Source of the DNA: Myxococcales bacterium
GTDB taxonomy: Bacteria > Myxococcota_A > Polyangia > Polyangiales > Ga0077539
Direction: 5' to 3'
NCBI GenBank assembly: GCA_030652255.1
Contig: JAUSAZ010000088.1
Coordinates: 1-63,282 of the forward strand
Length of the DNA: 63,282 nucleotides
The translations under genes were made by a program, and so were the position numbers. Under the pieces are notes generated by a model. That model had not been told where the DNA came from, did not search any database, and worked only from the letters and a program-made list of their open reading frames with translations. How positions within the stretch are numbered: the stretch's first letter is position 1; every line of letters begins with the position of its first letter. Positions 26,528-35,821 of this stretch are shown here, one piece after another.

Positions 26528-28221
26528 CGCACCCTCGGGCGCCGGGCGCCGCGCTCCTCGCCGTGCTCGCTTCGGCGTGCGGGCAGGCCCCCGCGTCCGC
26601 GCCCACCGCCTGCGAGGGCGTCGAGTCGCAGGCGATGCCCGCGAGCGCCGAGGGGCGATGGCTCCTCGGGCTCGCGGCGCGCTACCCCGCCGACACGGCC
26701 CTCGGTGCGCGCGCCGACGAGCTGCGGCGCTCCCAGCGGGCCCGCCGCGCGGTCGCCTGGGAGGCCGTGGCGCGGGTGCTGGCGCCGGTCCCGCTGGCGC
26801 AGCAGCCAGGGCTCCCGGGCGCGACGGTGCCGCGCTTCCAGACCTGGTACGACCGCGCCGACGTCACTCGCGTCTTCCAGCGCCTCTACGGCGGGCTCGA
26901 CCGCGCGGGCCGCATCGCGCAGACCCGCTTCGGCGACGACGCCCTCGACGGCGCCTTCGGCTTCAACACCACCTTCGTCACCACCCTCCCGGAGTGGCCC
27001 GCCCCCCGCCTCGACGCCTACGCCGCGGCGCTCGCCACCGCCGCGTCCGTCGCGGGGGTCTCCGGGGTGCAGCGCATCGCCCTCAGCCCCGACGCCGTGC
27101 GGCACCTCATCGCGAGCTACCCCGACGTGCTGCGCTGCATCGCCGAGGGCGCGCCGCCCGCGTTCGCCGACGGCCCCGCGGCGAGCCAGCAGGTGGCCCG
27201 CGAGCCCGTCACGCTGCCCCCGTGCGGCGCCCGCGTGCTGGGCCCCTTCTTCGTGGCCACCGGAGGCGAGCTCACCGCGCGCGTCGCGGACATCGCCGAG
27301 GGCACCGAGCTGCGCGTGCTCGAGGGCGTGACGCCCACCGCAGCCGCCCGCTGCACCGCTGCCGCCGCGACGGGCTGCACGGTGCAGGGCCCGGGGCTGT
27401 TCATGGTGCGGGTCGCCACGCGCGCCCCCTCCGCCAGCGGCATGCTCGACGTGCGCTACACCCCGCCCTCGGCCGCCGCGGCGGCGTGCCTCCAGGGGGT
27501 GTTTCCCCCGGCGGCGGCCACCGTGGCGCTCGAGTGGCGGCGCACCGACCTCGGGATGCCGCTGCCCACCTACGACACCTCCGCGGCGGGGCTCGCCCGG
27601 CGCCTCGCGCCCGGCGCCGACGCGAGCTGGGGCGCCGGCGACGGCACCGCCGAGCCCGCGGAGACGCAGGCGTACACGATGCGGGTCGCGGCGGGGAGCT
27701 CGTTCCGCCTCGCGGGGATGCACATCCGCACGCGCGAGCTCGCGCACTGGCTCAACATCACCCTCTGGTGGTCGCCGACGCCCGACCAGGACTTCGGCGC
27801 CGACCGCCCCGCGGCGGTGCGCGCGCTCGGCGGCCCGTGGTCGTCGTACAAGATGTGCGTCGCCACCGACTTCGACGAGCAGGACCCCGACCCCGCCGGC
27901 GGCTTCGCCCAGGACGCCCCCTCCCTGGCCGCCGCGCTGCGGGCGGTGCACGAGGGCCGTGGGGCGCCGTCGTGGTGCTCCAACCCGTACATCGACGCGG
28001 GCCCCGGCCTGGTGCGCTCCAACTGCGTGGGCTGCCACCAGCACGCGATGAGCGGCGTGCGCCCCGCCGACGTGCAGACCGACCCGGTGAACTACCCCTC
28101 CAACGGCCGCACGCGGGTGCGCAACAACCAGCCCGCCGACGGCTTCTGGGGCATCGACGGCGGCGACCACCTCGGGTCGGTCTTCGCCGAGACGGTGGAG
28201 TACTGGCGCACGGCGCCGTAG
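26524..28221 (+). CDS. Lipoprotein with one C-terminal haem-binding site
   Basis: A 565-residue protein with a lipoprotein signal (LLAVLASAC). The body is helical at first, with several Cys further on. A single CVGCH motif near residue 500, preceded by RSNCVGCHQHAMSG and followed by a region with NGRTRVRNNQ, indicates covalent haem. This arrangement is seen in cytochrome-like proteins that receive electrons at the outer face. With the overlapping upstream lipoprotein and the nearby pentahaem cytochrome it suggests an extracytoplasmic electron-transfer or oxidoreductase locus. No catalytic domain is recognised. Confidence 0.75.
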   Translation: MTHPRAPGAALLAVLASACGQAPASAPTACEGVESQAMPASAEGRWLLGLAARYPADTALGARADELRRSQRARRAVAWEAVARVLAPVPLAQQPGLPGATVPRFQTWYDRADVTRVFQRLYGGLDRAGRIAQTRFGDDALDGAFGFNTTFVTTLPEWPAPRLDAYAAALATAASVAGVSGVQRIALSPDAVRHLIASYPDVLRCIAEGAPPAFADGPAASQQVAREPVTLPPCGARVLGPFFVATGGELTARVADIAEGTELRVLEGVTPTAAARCTAAAATGCTVQGPGLFMVRVATRAPSASGMLDVRYTPPSAAAAACLQGVFPPAAATVALEWRRTDLGMPLPTYDTSAAGLARRLAPGADASWGAGDGTAEPAETQAYTMRVAAGSSFRLAGMHIRTRELAHWLNITLWWSPTPDQDFGADRPAAVRALGGPWSSYKMCVATDFDEQDPDPAGGFAQDAPSLAAALRAVHEGRGAPSWCSNPYIDAGPGLVRSNCVGCHQHAMSGVRPADVQTDPVNYPSNGRTRVRNNQPADGFWGIDGGDHLGSVFAETVEYWRTAP

Positions 28222-28340
28222 CGTCGCATGCGCGGCGTGGGCGGCGTGGGCGGGTGAGGGGCTGTCACGGCGGCGCGGGTTGCGTTACATCGTCCCCGAC
28301 GCCGCGGGCCGTGGAGGTCCGATCGGCGACGGAGGTTGCG

Positions 28341-28673
28341 ATGAGGTCTACGGTGAAGTTCGTCGGGGTGTTGTGCGCGGTGCTCGTGGCGTCGGCGCTG
28401 CTGGGCGGGTGCAGCACGGACGACAGCTCGCTCGACAACACGTTCAGCTGCTCCGGCGGCGGCACGACGCTGCGCTGCATCTCCAGCACGCAGTACTGCG
28501 AGCAGGCCTACAGCGCCGGCGTCGCGACCGGCGCCCGCTGCCTCGCGCTGCCCTCGGGCTGCTCGGGCAACCCCTGCGACAACTGCCTGGCCATGGGCAC
28601 CAACGGGATCATCCAGTGCAGCTCCATCGCCGTCGGGAGCACGCGCGCGACGACCGTCAACGTACGCAACTGA
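28341..28673 (+). CDS. Small Cys-rich lipoprotein
   Basis: A 110-residue protein with lipobox SALLGGC and a good ribosome site (GGAGG five bases before the ATG). The mature part has about eight cysteines in spaced pairs (FSCSGG, LRCISSTQYC, GCSGNPCDNC), suggesting a disulphide-stabilised fold. It follows the haem-lipoprotein by 119 bases and its last 17 bases overlap the convergent phosphodiesterase gene. No family recognised. Confidence 0.75.
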   Translation: MRSTVKFVGVLCAVLVASALLGGCSTDDSSLDNTFSCSGGGTTLRCISSTQYCEQAYSAGVATGARCLALPSGCSGNPCDNCLAMGTNGIIQCSSIAVGSTRATTVNVRN

Positions 28674-29457
28674 CCGCCTCCTCCCCGCGGGCCTCGCGCC
28701 AGCGCGCGAACACCGGCGCGATCGCCGCCGGGTCGTCGGTCATGATCCCGTCCGCGCCCAGCCCCAGGAGCCGCTCGGCCTCCGCGGGGTCGTTGATGGT
28801 CCAGTAGTCCACGCGCAGCCCGAGCGCGTGGCACTTCGCGACGAAGCCCGGGGTGTCGAGCCGCAGCCCCCGCGCCCTCGGCGGCACCTGCACCGCGCCG
28901 CCGCCCAGGGGCATCGCCCGCAGCGCCGCGGCGGGCGTCGCGTACAGCCGCAGCACCTCCGTCAGCGAGAGCCCCGTGCGCCCGGGGTAACCCGCCGCGC
29001 GCACCGCCCGCAGCACCACGGCGTCGAAGCTCGTCACCAGCACCCGCTCCTCGGCGCGCGCGCGGCGCAGCAGGTCGAGCAGCGGCCGCACCATCGAGGG
29101 CGTGCGCTGCTTCACGTCGACGTTGATCGGGACCCCCGGGAAGGCATCGAGCACCTCCTCCAGCGTGGGCACCCGCGCGCCGCGCCCCGCGAAGGGGCGA
29201 CCTCCGTCGCGGTCGACGAAGCCCCAGCCCACGTCGCTCCGGCGCAGCTCGTCGAGCGTCGCGCGGCGGATCTCCACGGCCGACCCCGCGGTGCGCGCGA
29301 GCGTCGCGTCGTGCGCGGCCACGACGTGCCCGTCGGCGGTGAGGTGCAGGTCGGTCTCGAGCGCGTCGGCGCCGAGGGCGAGCGCGCGCGCGAAGGCGTC
29401 GAGGGTGTTCTCGGGCCGCTCGGACGCGGCGCCGCGGTGGGCGTAGAGGCGTGGCAT
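28657..29457 (-). CDS. Glycerophosphodiester phosphodiesterase
   Basis: A 266-residue GDPD-family enzyme, which cleaves glycerophosphodiesters to glycerol-3-phosphate and an alcohol. The TIM-barrel active site is present: HRG at 7-9, ENT, ETDLHLTADG with metal-binding acids, HDATL, the VDVK segment and the C-terminal DYWTIND with DGIMTDDP. There is no signal peptide, so it is of the cytoplasmic UgpQ type. It is shorter at the N-terminus than periplasmic GlpQ. The gene overlaps the small lipoprotein gene tail to tail. Confidence 0.95.
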   Translation of the reverse strand: MPRLYAHRGAASERPENTLDAFARALALGADALETDLHLTADGHVVAAHDATLARTAGSAVEIRRATLDELRRSDVGWGFVDRDGGRPFAGRGARVPTLEEVLDAFPGVPINVDVKQRTPSMVRPLLDLLRRARAEERVLVTSFDAVVLRAVRAAGYPGRTGLSLTEVLRLYATPAAALRAMPLGGGAVQVPPRARGLRLDTPGFVAKCHALGLRVDYWTINDPAEAERLLGLGADGIMTDDPAAIAPVFARWREARGEEAVSCVR

Positions 29458-29521
29458 GGGCGGGAGACTATCGCGCCGTCACTCCCCCGCGTGCGCGCCG
29501 AGTTGCAGTAGCTTCGCGCCG

Positions 29522-31426
29522 ATGCGGTGGTGGCTGATCGAGCTCGGGGTGCGCACCGGTCCCGCGCTGCTCGTGCCGCCCCTCGGCGCCGTCGCCTCGG
29601 CGCTGCTCTTCGCGATGCGCTTCGCCACCCGCGCGCGCCTGCGCGGCCGCCTCCGCGAGGCCCTCAGCTCCCTCGGCCCCCCGACGCCCGACCCCTTCGC
29701 GACGCCCGATCGGGTGGTCTGCCTCGACGGCGCCTACGCCCGCGACGCCGCGGTCGACGGGCGCGCGTGGCTGGTCGTCGACGGCCAGCGCGTCGCCCTC
29801 GCCGGCGCCCGCCGCCTGCTCGTGGGCGACATCGAGCCGTGGCGCGCCGACGGCCGCCGCTCGCTCGCCCACCACGCCCGGGTGCGCGCCCGCGGCGTGC
29901 TCCAGCGCGTCGAGCCCGACCCCGACGCGGCGACCTCCGCCTCCGACGAGACCCCCACGTGGTCGCTCACCCCCGACGGCGACACGATCACCCTCGCGGC
30001 GCTCGACCCGTCGCACCTGCGCGACGCCCCGTATGGGCGCTGGTCGCTCGGGGTCGTCGCGGTGCTGCTCGCGCTGCTCGGGGCGGTCACTGCGGGCGGG
30101 TGGTGGGCCACGGCGCGGCTCGACGTGTCGCCGCAGCCGGTGGCCATGACCGCGCGCGGCCTGCGCTGGGAGACCCGCTGGACGCCGTCGCAGCGCGCCC
30201 GGCTCGCGCTCGCCAACGTGAGCCCGCTGCACCACCGCGCGGCGCAGCGGCTCATCCGGGCGGGGCGGCCGCGCGAGGCGCGCATCCCGTGGCTCGACCC
30301 GCGCGAGATGGAGCGCACCCGGGCGCTCGTCCACGCCCGCGGCGACTGCGGGCTGGAGGCCGAGCTCCTCCGCCGCACCGGGAAGGACCCGCCCCCCGAC
30401 GACCGCTGCGGGCTGCGCGCGCGCATCGACGCCCACCCCCTCGCGCGGGCCATCCGCGACGAGGCGGCGCGCGCGGTGGCGGTCCCCGTCGATCGGCTCG
30501 CGTGCATGGACCGCCACGCCTCCGCGCTGCGCGCCCGCCTCGCGGACCCGGCGCTGCCCTTCCTCCTGCGAGACGCGGCGGCCTGCGTGCGCGACGCGGC
30601 GGCGATGTGCGGGCCCATCGGCTGCCCCGCCGGGGTCACCGTCGACCTCGCGCGCCTCGTCATCGAGCACCGCATCGCCCTGCGCGCGACGACCCACGGC
30701 CCGACGCTGCGCCCGGCGTGGTGGCGGCGCCCGTCGCTGCTGCGCAACACCGTGCGTCGCCTCGCCTCGGTGGGGGCGGCGCTCGCCGTCGACACGCTCG
30801 ACGAGCGCTTCGCCCGCGGCGTGGAGTGGCCGCAGGGCTACACCTGGGCCTCGGTGGCCGAGACGATGCGGGCCTTCCCGACGGCGCCGCGCGGGTACCG
30901 CCCCATCGTGGCGCACCTCCCTGGCGTCGGCGTCGTGCCCGCCGAGCTCGCCAACCCGTGGACCTCCCTGGAGCTGCGCGCGGCCTCGTCCAACGCCCGC
31001 CTCGCGGCGCAGGTCGAGTGGTGGCGCCTCGGCGAGTACGCCCCGTCCCGCGACGCCCCCGCTCGTGAGCGCTCGGCGCTGGTGCAGCGGGCCGTCGCGG
31101 CCGCGGGCGGGCGCCACCTCGGGGCCGTGATCGCAGCGCTCGGCGACCCGACGGTGGAGTCCGTCGAGGCCCTCGCGCTCGTCGCCTATCGCATCACCGG
31201 CGAGCGCGACGTCGCCGACGCGTGGCTGCGCGCGGCGCCGGTCTTCCTGCCGCCCGACCCGGCCGACCACGCCGCCCGGTGCCGGCTGCGCACGGCGCTG
31301 CGGCAGGCCGCCCAGCGGCTGCGGCGGACGCAGCTGCTGGCCGCGATGCCCTGGGCGGCGGAGAGCTCGCGAGCCTGCGCCTTCGGTGACGAGCCCGCGC
31401 CCGTCGACCCTGCGGCGACGGAGTAG
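29522..31426 (+). CDS. Large membrane-associated protein of unknown function
   Basis: A 634-residue protein with two hydrophobic helices, one at the N-terminus (about 12-34, LLVPPLGAVASALLFAMRF) and one near 177-198 (VVAVLLALLGAVTAGGWWA). Between them is a beta-rich domain with VVCLDGAYARDAAV and VDGQRVALAGARRLLVGD. After the second helix comes a long helical, Arg- and Ala-rich region with scattered Cys. The plan of two helices around a beta domain recalls GIDE/MULAN-like membrane proteins, but I cannot confirm that. The ATG at 29522 is used because the earlier in-frame start would precede the neighbouring gene's own start region. Confidence 0.65.
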   Translation: MRWWLIELGVRTGPALLVPPLGAVASALLFAMRFATRARLRGRLREALSSLGPPTPDPFATPDRVVCLDGAYARDAAVDGRAWLVVDGQRVALAGARRLLVGDIEPWRADGRRSLAHHARVRARGVLQRVEPDPDAATSASDETPTWSLTPDGDTITLAALDPSHLRDAPYGRWSLGVVAVLLALLGAVTAGGWWATARLDVSPQPVAMTARGLRWETRWTPSQRARLALANVSPLHHRAAQRLIRAGRPREARIPWLDPREMERTRALVHARGDCGLEAELLRRTGKDPPPDDRCGLRARIDAHPLARAIRDEAARAVAVPVDRLACMDRHASALRARLADPALPFLLRDAAACVRDAAAMCGPIGCPAGVTVDLARLVIEHRIALRATTHGPTLRPAWWRRPSLLRNTVRRLASVGAALAVDTLDERFARGVEWPQGYTWASVAETMRAFPTAPRGYRPIVAHLPGVGVVPAELANPWTSLELRAASSNARLAAQVEWWRLGEYAPSRDAPARERSALVQRAVAAAGGRHLGAVIAALGDPTVESVEALALVAYRITGERDVADAWLRAAPVFLPPDPADHAARCRLRTALRQAAQRLRRTQLLAAMPWAAESSRACAFGDEPAPVDPAATE

Positions 31427-31457
31427 GACCGCGGGCGAACGCTGCTGCGGGGCAGTA

Positions 31458-33398
31458 CTAGCGCGCGGGCGCGGTGGCGGCGGGGGTGGGGGTGTTCACG
31501 TCGAGCTCCACGCCGCGCAGGGCCTCGATGAGCCGCACGCGCCGCTCGCCGATCTGCGTGTCGAGCTCGACGATGCGCCGGATGGCCTGGTCGATCTCCG
31601 TCGCGGTGCGGGCGAGCCGCGCGGTGAGCTGCGCGCGGAGGTCGGCCGCGGCCGGGTTGCGCTGGATCGCCGTGAGGTTGCCGCGGGTCTCCTCGGCGTT
31701 GCGCTGGAGGTCGTCGCGCCGGGTGACCTGGTTGTCGCGCTGCTGGGTGAGGTCGGCGATCTGCTGCCGCAGGTCGAGCGCGCCGCGCAGCGTGGCGGCG
31801 ACGGGGTCCGGGGGGTGACCGTCGCGCAGGTACGCGGTGATGGCCTCGGCGGCGAACACGTTGGCGAAGTCGACGCCCACGCTGAAGGGCGAGCGCGTGG
31901 TGAGCACCACCTCGCTGCGCCCGTGCGGGTCGATGGAGGTCGGCACGAGCGCGTTGCCGTTGCTGTTCTCGGTGCCGGGCGGGGGCTCGTGGGTCTGCGC
32001 GCCGTTGAGGGCGTGGCGGTAGAGCAGGCGCACCGCGCGGTCCATGCCGTTGCGGGCGCGGTAGGTGGTGCGGGTGACGCTGTAGCGCTCGACGGTGAGC
32101 GACTCGCGCACCATGCGCACGAGGCGCGCGCCCTCGACGGCGGAGGTCTGCGACGACTCGACGGCGATGCCGCGCTCGAGGGAGAAGGGCACCGTGGTGG
32201 TCGCCCCGTCGGGGAGCGACTCCATCATCCCCTGGCCGAGGAAGGCGTTGCGCTCGAAGATGGCGATGGGGCCGCGCTCGAGGGTGCCGCCGGTGCGGTT
32301 CTCGAAGCGCGCGACGTGGAAGGGGTGCGAGCCCGAGTCGCCCACGCCGGGGTCCGGCGCGAAGAGGTACATCTGCTCGCCGGGGACGTCGCGCGCGACG
32401 AGCATCACCATGGTGGCGCTGCGGTCGGGGATGGTGACCGTCTGCGGGAGGTCGTAGCGGGTCGAGCCGCCCTGCACCGCGAGCGCGGCGAGCGAGGCGA
32501 GGTTGCGCGGCGTCGACGAGGGCGGCGGCGGCGGCGGCGCGGACGGGCGGTAGAATCCCCCGGAGACGGCCGGCGGGGCCATCGGGGCGCCGCCCGCGGG
32601 GCGCGAGGGCATCGGCCGGCGCCGCGCGGTGCGGGTGTTGGCGGCGCGCCCGCCACCACTGCCGCCCTCGTCGTCGGCGGACTCGGCCATGGGCTCGGGG
32701 GAGGCCTGCGGCATCGGGGCGGTGGTGGCCACCGCGCGCTGCTCCTCCTGCGCGAGGGTGGTGTCGCTCTGGGGGACGGCGTCGATGACGGCGCCGCGGT
32801 CGGTCACGATGGGGCGCACGGGGATCACCGGCGTCGCGAGCTCGGAGCGGAAGGACACCGGCGAGCCCGACACCAGCGAGAGGTTCACGTTGGTCCAGTC
32901 TTCGCCGGAGAGGTTCTGCACGATGCCCCAGGCCTGCACCTGCGGCTGCGTCCCCTGGAACACCAGCCGGTAGGTGGGCCGCCAGATGGGGGTCTCGACG
33001 GTGTAGCCGACCACGAGGTCGTGCTCGCGGCCGTCGAGGGCGAGGCGCACGTTGCGCCGCCGCTCGGGCGCTGGGGGCGCGTCGCCGACCTGCTCCTCGG
33101 GCATCGGGAAGGCCGCGGAGCGCACGCTGCTGCCGCCCTGCTCCATCACCGCGAGGGTGGCGAGGAAGTCCCCCACCTCGGCCTGGGTGACGCGGAAGTT
33201 CACGGCCTCGCCCTCGACGTGGCCCTGGCGCTCGAAGTACCCGACGCCGTTGCGGTAGACCACCACGCGGCGGAGCGGGAGCGTCGGGCCCGTCTCCACG
33301 GCGGGCCGACGGGCGCACCCGAAGGCGCCGAAGAGGCTGAGGGCGAGGGTGGCGGCCGCGAGGGAGCGGCGGGTGCGAGGCGAGCGGGCGTTGGGCAT
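31458..33398 (-). CDS. DUF4139-domain lipoprotein
   Basis: A 646-residue lipoprotein (lipobox GAFGC). Near the N-terminus it has RRVVVYRNGVGYFERQG, the start typical of DUF4139 proteins. The middle contains a Pro/Ser/Ala-rich insertion (residues about 215-300). The later part resumes beta structure with YLFAPDPGVGDS and ends in a predicted coiled coil (LTQQRDNQVTRRDDLQRN, then a second helix with EIDQAIRRIVELDTQIGERR in part). The family is widespread and uncharacterised; proteins of this type lie in the periplasm or on the outer membrane. It lies downstream of another lipoprotein on the same strand. Confidence 0.8.
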   Translation of the reverse strand: MPNARSPRTRRSLAAATLALSLFGAFGCARRPAVETGPTLPLRRVVVYRNGVGYFERQGHVEGEAVNFRVTQAEVGDFLATLAVMEQGGSSVRSAAFPMPEEQVGDAPPAPERRRNVRLALDGREHDLVVGYTVETPIWRPTYRLVFQGTQPQVQAWGIVQNLSGEDWTNVNLSLVSGSPVSFRSELATPVIPVRPIVTDRGAVIDAVPQSDTTLAQEEQRAVATTAPMPQASPEPMAESADDEGGSGGGRAANTRTARRRPMPSRPAGGAPMAPPAVSGGFYRPSAPPPPPPSSTPRNLASLAALAVQGGSTRYDLPQTVTIPDRSATMVMLVARDVPGEQMYLFAPDPGVGDSGSHPFHVARFENRTGGTLERGPIAIFERNAFLGQGMMESLPDGATTTVPFSLERGIAVESSQTSAVEGARLVRMVRESLTVERYSVTRTTYRARNGMDRAVRLLYRHALNGAQTHEPPPGTENSNGNALVPTSIDPHGRSEVVLTTRSPFSVGVDFANVFAAEAITAYLRDGHPPDPVAATLRGALDLRQQIADLTQQRDNQVTRRDDLQRNAEETRGNLTAIQRNPAAADLRAQLTARLARTATEIDQAIRRIVELDTQIGERRVRLIEALRGVELDVNTPTPAATAPAR

Positions 33399-33512
33399 GT
33401 CGAGAGACCTCCGATGAACGGAGACACCGCGGGACCGCGTGGTCCTTGGGTGCCGCCGTCGGGTGGACTACCAGACAATGCCCCGCGCCGGGGGGGAGAG
33501 AGAGGCGCGGCG

Positions 33513-34139
33513 CTACTGCGGCTCGAAGAGGAACGACCCGGTGACGTGCTGCTCACCCGTCGGCCCGTTGAACTTCGCGTCGAAGGAGAGCCGTCGGGTG
33601 TCCTCGGTGGGCCCCGCCGACACGTCGACGGTGACCTCCTCGGCCCCCTGGTCGTACGTGAACTGGTTGAGCCGCGGCCCCGAGCACCCGAGCACCGACA
33701 TGAACAGCGGCGCCGCCCCGGTGGCCGTGCGGGTCGTCGTGCGGTCTCGCCGGTTGAACACCAGGTGCGCGCCCGGCACGAGCGACGGGTGCCGCAGCGA
33801 CCCGCTGATGCTCAGCTGGGTCATGGCCCACCAGCGGGCCTCGGTGTTCTCGGCGTCGATGCGCACCGAGCTCGACGTGGCGTAGTCCGTGCCGCTGAGG
33901 GTCGCCTGTGTGCCGTCGAAGCCCTCCACCGTGCCGAGGTCGCCGCGGAAGGTGTCCGCGCGCCCGCTCCAGCGCGTGGCGCTCGACGACGACGACGACG
34001 ACCCGCCGCCGTAGCCAGGCGCCGTCGCCGACGGCCTGGCGTCGTCGTCCTCGTCGCTGAAGTCGTAATAACAACCGCCCATGCCCATCGCCCCGAGGGT
34101 GACCAGCAGGGTGCCAACGATCCATCGCGTGTGCGTCAT
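33513..34139 (-). CDS. Lipoprotein with a Ser-rich linker
   Basis: A 208-residue protein with lipobox GAMGMGGC. Right after it come an acidic stretch (DEDDD) and a Gly/Ser linker of about 15 residues, encoded by tandem Asp/Ser-type triplets on the DNA. The remainder (from about 60) is beta-rich with LGTVEGFDGTQATLSG and a late Cys. No family recognised. It is 114 bases upstream of the DUF4139 lipoprotein on the same strand, so the two may be co-transcribed. Upstream lies the nested-hairpin repeat element. Confidence 0.65.
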   Translation of the reverse strand: MTHTRWIVGTLLVTLGAMGMGGCYYDFSDEDDDARPSATAPGYGGGSSSSSSSATRWSGRADTFRGDLGTVEGFDGTQATLSGTDYATSSSVRIDAENTEARWWAMTQLSISGSLRHPSLVPGAHLVFNRRDRTTTRTATGAAPLFMSVLGCSGPRLNQFTYDQGAEEVTVDVSAGPTEDTRRLSFDAKFNGPTGEQHVTGSFLFEPQ

Positions 34140-34238
34140 CGGTGTCCTCCGCCCGGGCTACGTTAGCGAAGTTGGTGCCAGCTGTCGCGGTGAGGACCCC
34201 CGCTGCGGAAAGCGGCGCTGAGGTCACTCCCTCTCTAC

Positions 34239-34407
34239 GGTGCCGATGAGCCCGTCGCCGCGCCCTGAAGGACGCGGCAACGCGTGCAGCAGTGAAGCCC
34301 GCAAGCGGGCTGGTCGCGGTTGCCGGACATCGTACAGGCCGTCGCGGCCTTCATCGCTGCACGCGTTGCCGCGTGTTTCAACACGCGGTGACGGGCCCAG
34401 CGGCACC
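34239..34407. repeat. 169-base nested-hairpin palindromic element with covarying arms
   Basis: Two 52-base arms (34239-34290 and 34356-34407) are imperfect reverse complements. Each arm carries its own hairpin at matching places: CCGCG-CCC-TGAA-GGA-CGCGG in the left arm and, read on the opposite strand of the right arm, CCGCG-TGT-TGAA-ACA-CGCGG. Two of the three pairs next to the loop differ on both sides and still pair, and the third changes from C/A to T/A. The interior holds two more perfect hairpins (34296-34311 and 34336-34350). The whole looks like a palindromic mobile repeat; no transposase is linked. It lies between a lipoprotein start and the aat stop. Confidence 0.8.
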
Positions 34408-34428
34408 TTGAAAGGGATGGTGCTGCGC

Positions 34429-35154
34429 TCACTCCCGCATGGCTAGCGCAGCAGCCGCCGGGTCCAGGTCGAATCGCCACCCCCCCACGCGGTCGACGCC
34501 TGCGCCCAGGGCCTTCGCCAGGGCGTCGAGGTACTGCTGCCGCGTCCACGAGATGGCCCCGAATCGCACGAGGTGCTCGGTGCGCGTCTGGCAGTCCACG
34601 AAGTCGAAGCCCCAGGCGTGCAGGTTGGCCAGCAGCGTCGCGAAGGCCACCTTCGACGCGTCGGGCGCCCGCGCGAACATCGACTCCCCGAAGAACGCCC
34701 GCCCCAGCGCGAGGCCGTAGAGCCCGCCCACCAGCACGCCGTCCTGCCAGGCCTCGATGGAGTGCGCGTAGCCCATGCGGTGCAGCTCGACGAAGCCCTG
34801 GCGCAGCTCGGGGATGATCCACGTGCCCTGCTGGCCCGGGCGCGGCACCGCGGAGCACGCGTCGATGACCTCCTCGAAGGCCGTGTCGCAGCGCACCTCG
34901 TACACCCCGCGGCGCATCTGCTTGCGCAGGCTCTTGGGGAGGTGCGCCTCGGCGGGCAGCACCACCCACCGCGGGTCGGGGGAGAACCAGAACAACGGCA
35001 GGGTGTCGGAGAGCGGCCACGGGAAGATCCCGCTGCGGTAGGCGAGCAGCAGCCGGGCGGTCGAGCAGTCGCCGCCCACCGCGACGATGCCGTCGGCGTC
35101 GGCGCTATGGGGTGAGGGGAAGCGGAGCCCGGGGCCCAGCCAGCGGATCGCCAT
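34429..35154 (-). CDS. aat: Leucyl/phenylalanyl-tRNA-protein transferase
   Basis: A 241-residue aminoacyl-transferase that adds Leu or Phe to N-terminal basic residues, marking proteins for ClpAP (N-degron pathway). Family motifs are present: FPSP near the start, GIFPWP, FWFSPDPRWVV, the GTWI segment, YAHSIEAW, VGGLYGLALGRAFFGESMF and the ending FDFVDCQT. Length is normal. It starts 7 bases after the stop of a lipoprotein on the same strand, so it is probably the second gene of a two-gene unit; Hsp20 is the next gene upstream. Confidence 0.96.
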   Translation of the reverse strand: MAIRWLGPGLRFPSPHSADADGIVAVGGDCSTARLLLAYRSGIFPWPLSDTLPLFWFSPDPRWVVLPAEAHLPKSLRKQMRRGVYEVRCDTAFEEVIDACSAVPRPGQQGTWIIPELRQGFVELHRMGYAHSIEAWQDGVLVGGLYGLALGRAFFGESMFARAPDASKVAFATLLANLHAWGFDFVDCQTRTEHLVRFGAISWTRQQYLDALAKALGAGVDRVGGWRFDLDPAAAALAMRE

Positions 35155-35161
35155 CAGCGCA

Positions 35162-35821
35162 TCAATAGCGCGGGAGGGGCTGTCCGCGCACCCGGGCCAG
35201 GATGCTGTTGTACTTGTCGCGGAGGTACTGCTCGGCCTCCGGGCCTCCGGCCCCGGCCGAGCGGATGTGCCGGACCATCTCGATGTCCGTGGTGTTGGCG
35301 TCGACCTGGCGCGCCACCACGTCGCCGCGGAGCACGTCGATGAAGCTGCTGCCGAAGGTCTTCTGGTAGACCCCGCTCACGGCCGTGGGGGCCGCCTCGG
35401 AGCCCTCGATGGGCCCGAGCCGCCAGGACATGTCGAACTCGATCGTGACGAGGTCGCGCACGATGTAGTGCACCCGGTAGCTGAAGGGATACTCCGGCTC
35501 GGTGTTGGGGGTGCTGCTGAACTCCGTCACGCGCCGCCGGTCGGTGGTGACCTCCGGGTCGCGCATGGCCTCGTAGACGCGCGCGAGCGGGGCGTGGATG
35601 TACCCGCGCCCCTGGGCCCACTCGTAGTCGGCCCCTTCGCCGAAGCGGGTGACGAAGACCTCGGGGTGCGGGTCGGACGCCGTCGCGGCCGGGAGCGGCA
35701 CGGTCACGGCCTCGAAGGGCTGGAGCCCCGGCGGAAAGGCCGTCGCCTCGTCGCTGCCGCAGCCCGCGGTGAGCCCGGTGAAGACCAGCGCGGACAGAAT
35801 GAACGCTCGTCGGACCATCAC
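35162..35821 (-). CDS. Lipoprotein, possibly SRPBCC/START-like
   Basis: A 219-residue lipoprotein (lipobox GLTAGC). After a short spacer the mature domain has the pattern of a lipid- or ligand-binding helix-grip fold: GYIHAPLARVYEAMRDP, then YRVHYIVRDLVTIEFDMSW and a long C-terminal helix. That reading is by shape only. It is followed 7 bases later by aat, an unrelated cytoplasmic enzyme, so the pairing may be incidental. The function is unknown. Confidence 0.65.
   Translation of the reverse strand: MMVRRAFILSALVFTGLTAGCGSDEATAFPPGLQPFEAVTVPLPAATASDPHPEVFVTRFGEGADYEWAQGRGYIHAPLARVYEAMRDPEVTTDRRRVTEFSSTPNTEPEYPFSYRVHYIVRDLVTIEFDMSWRLGPIEGSEAAPTAVSGVYQKTFGSSFIDVLRGDVVARQVDANTTDIEMVRHIRSAGAGGPEAEQYLRDKYNSILARVRGQPLPRY

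Noticed and set aside
34240..34446. Short frame through the nested-hairpin repeat
   Set aside because: The frame follows palindromic repeat sequence and has no coding features.
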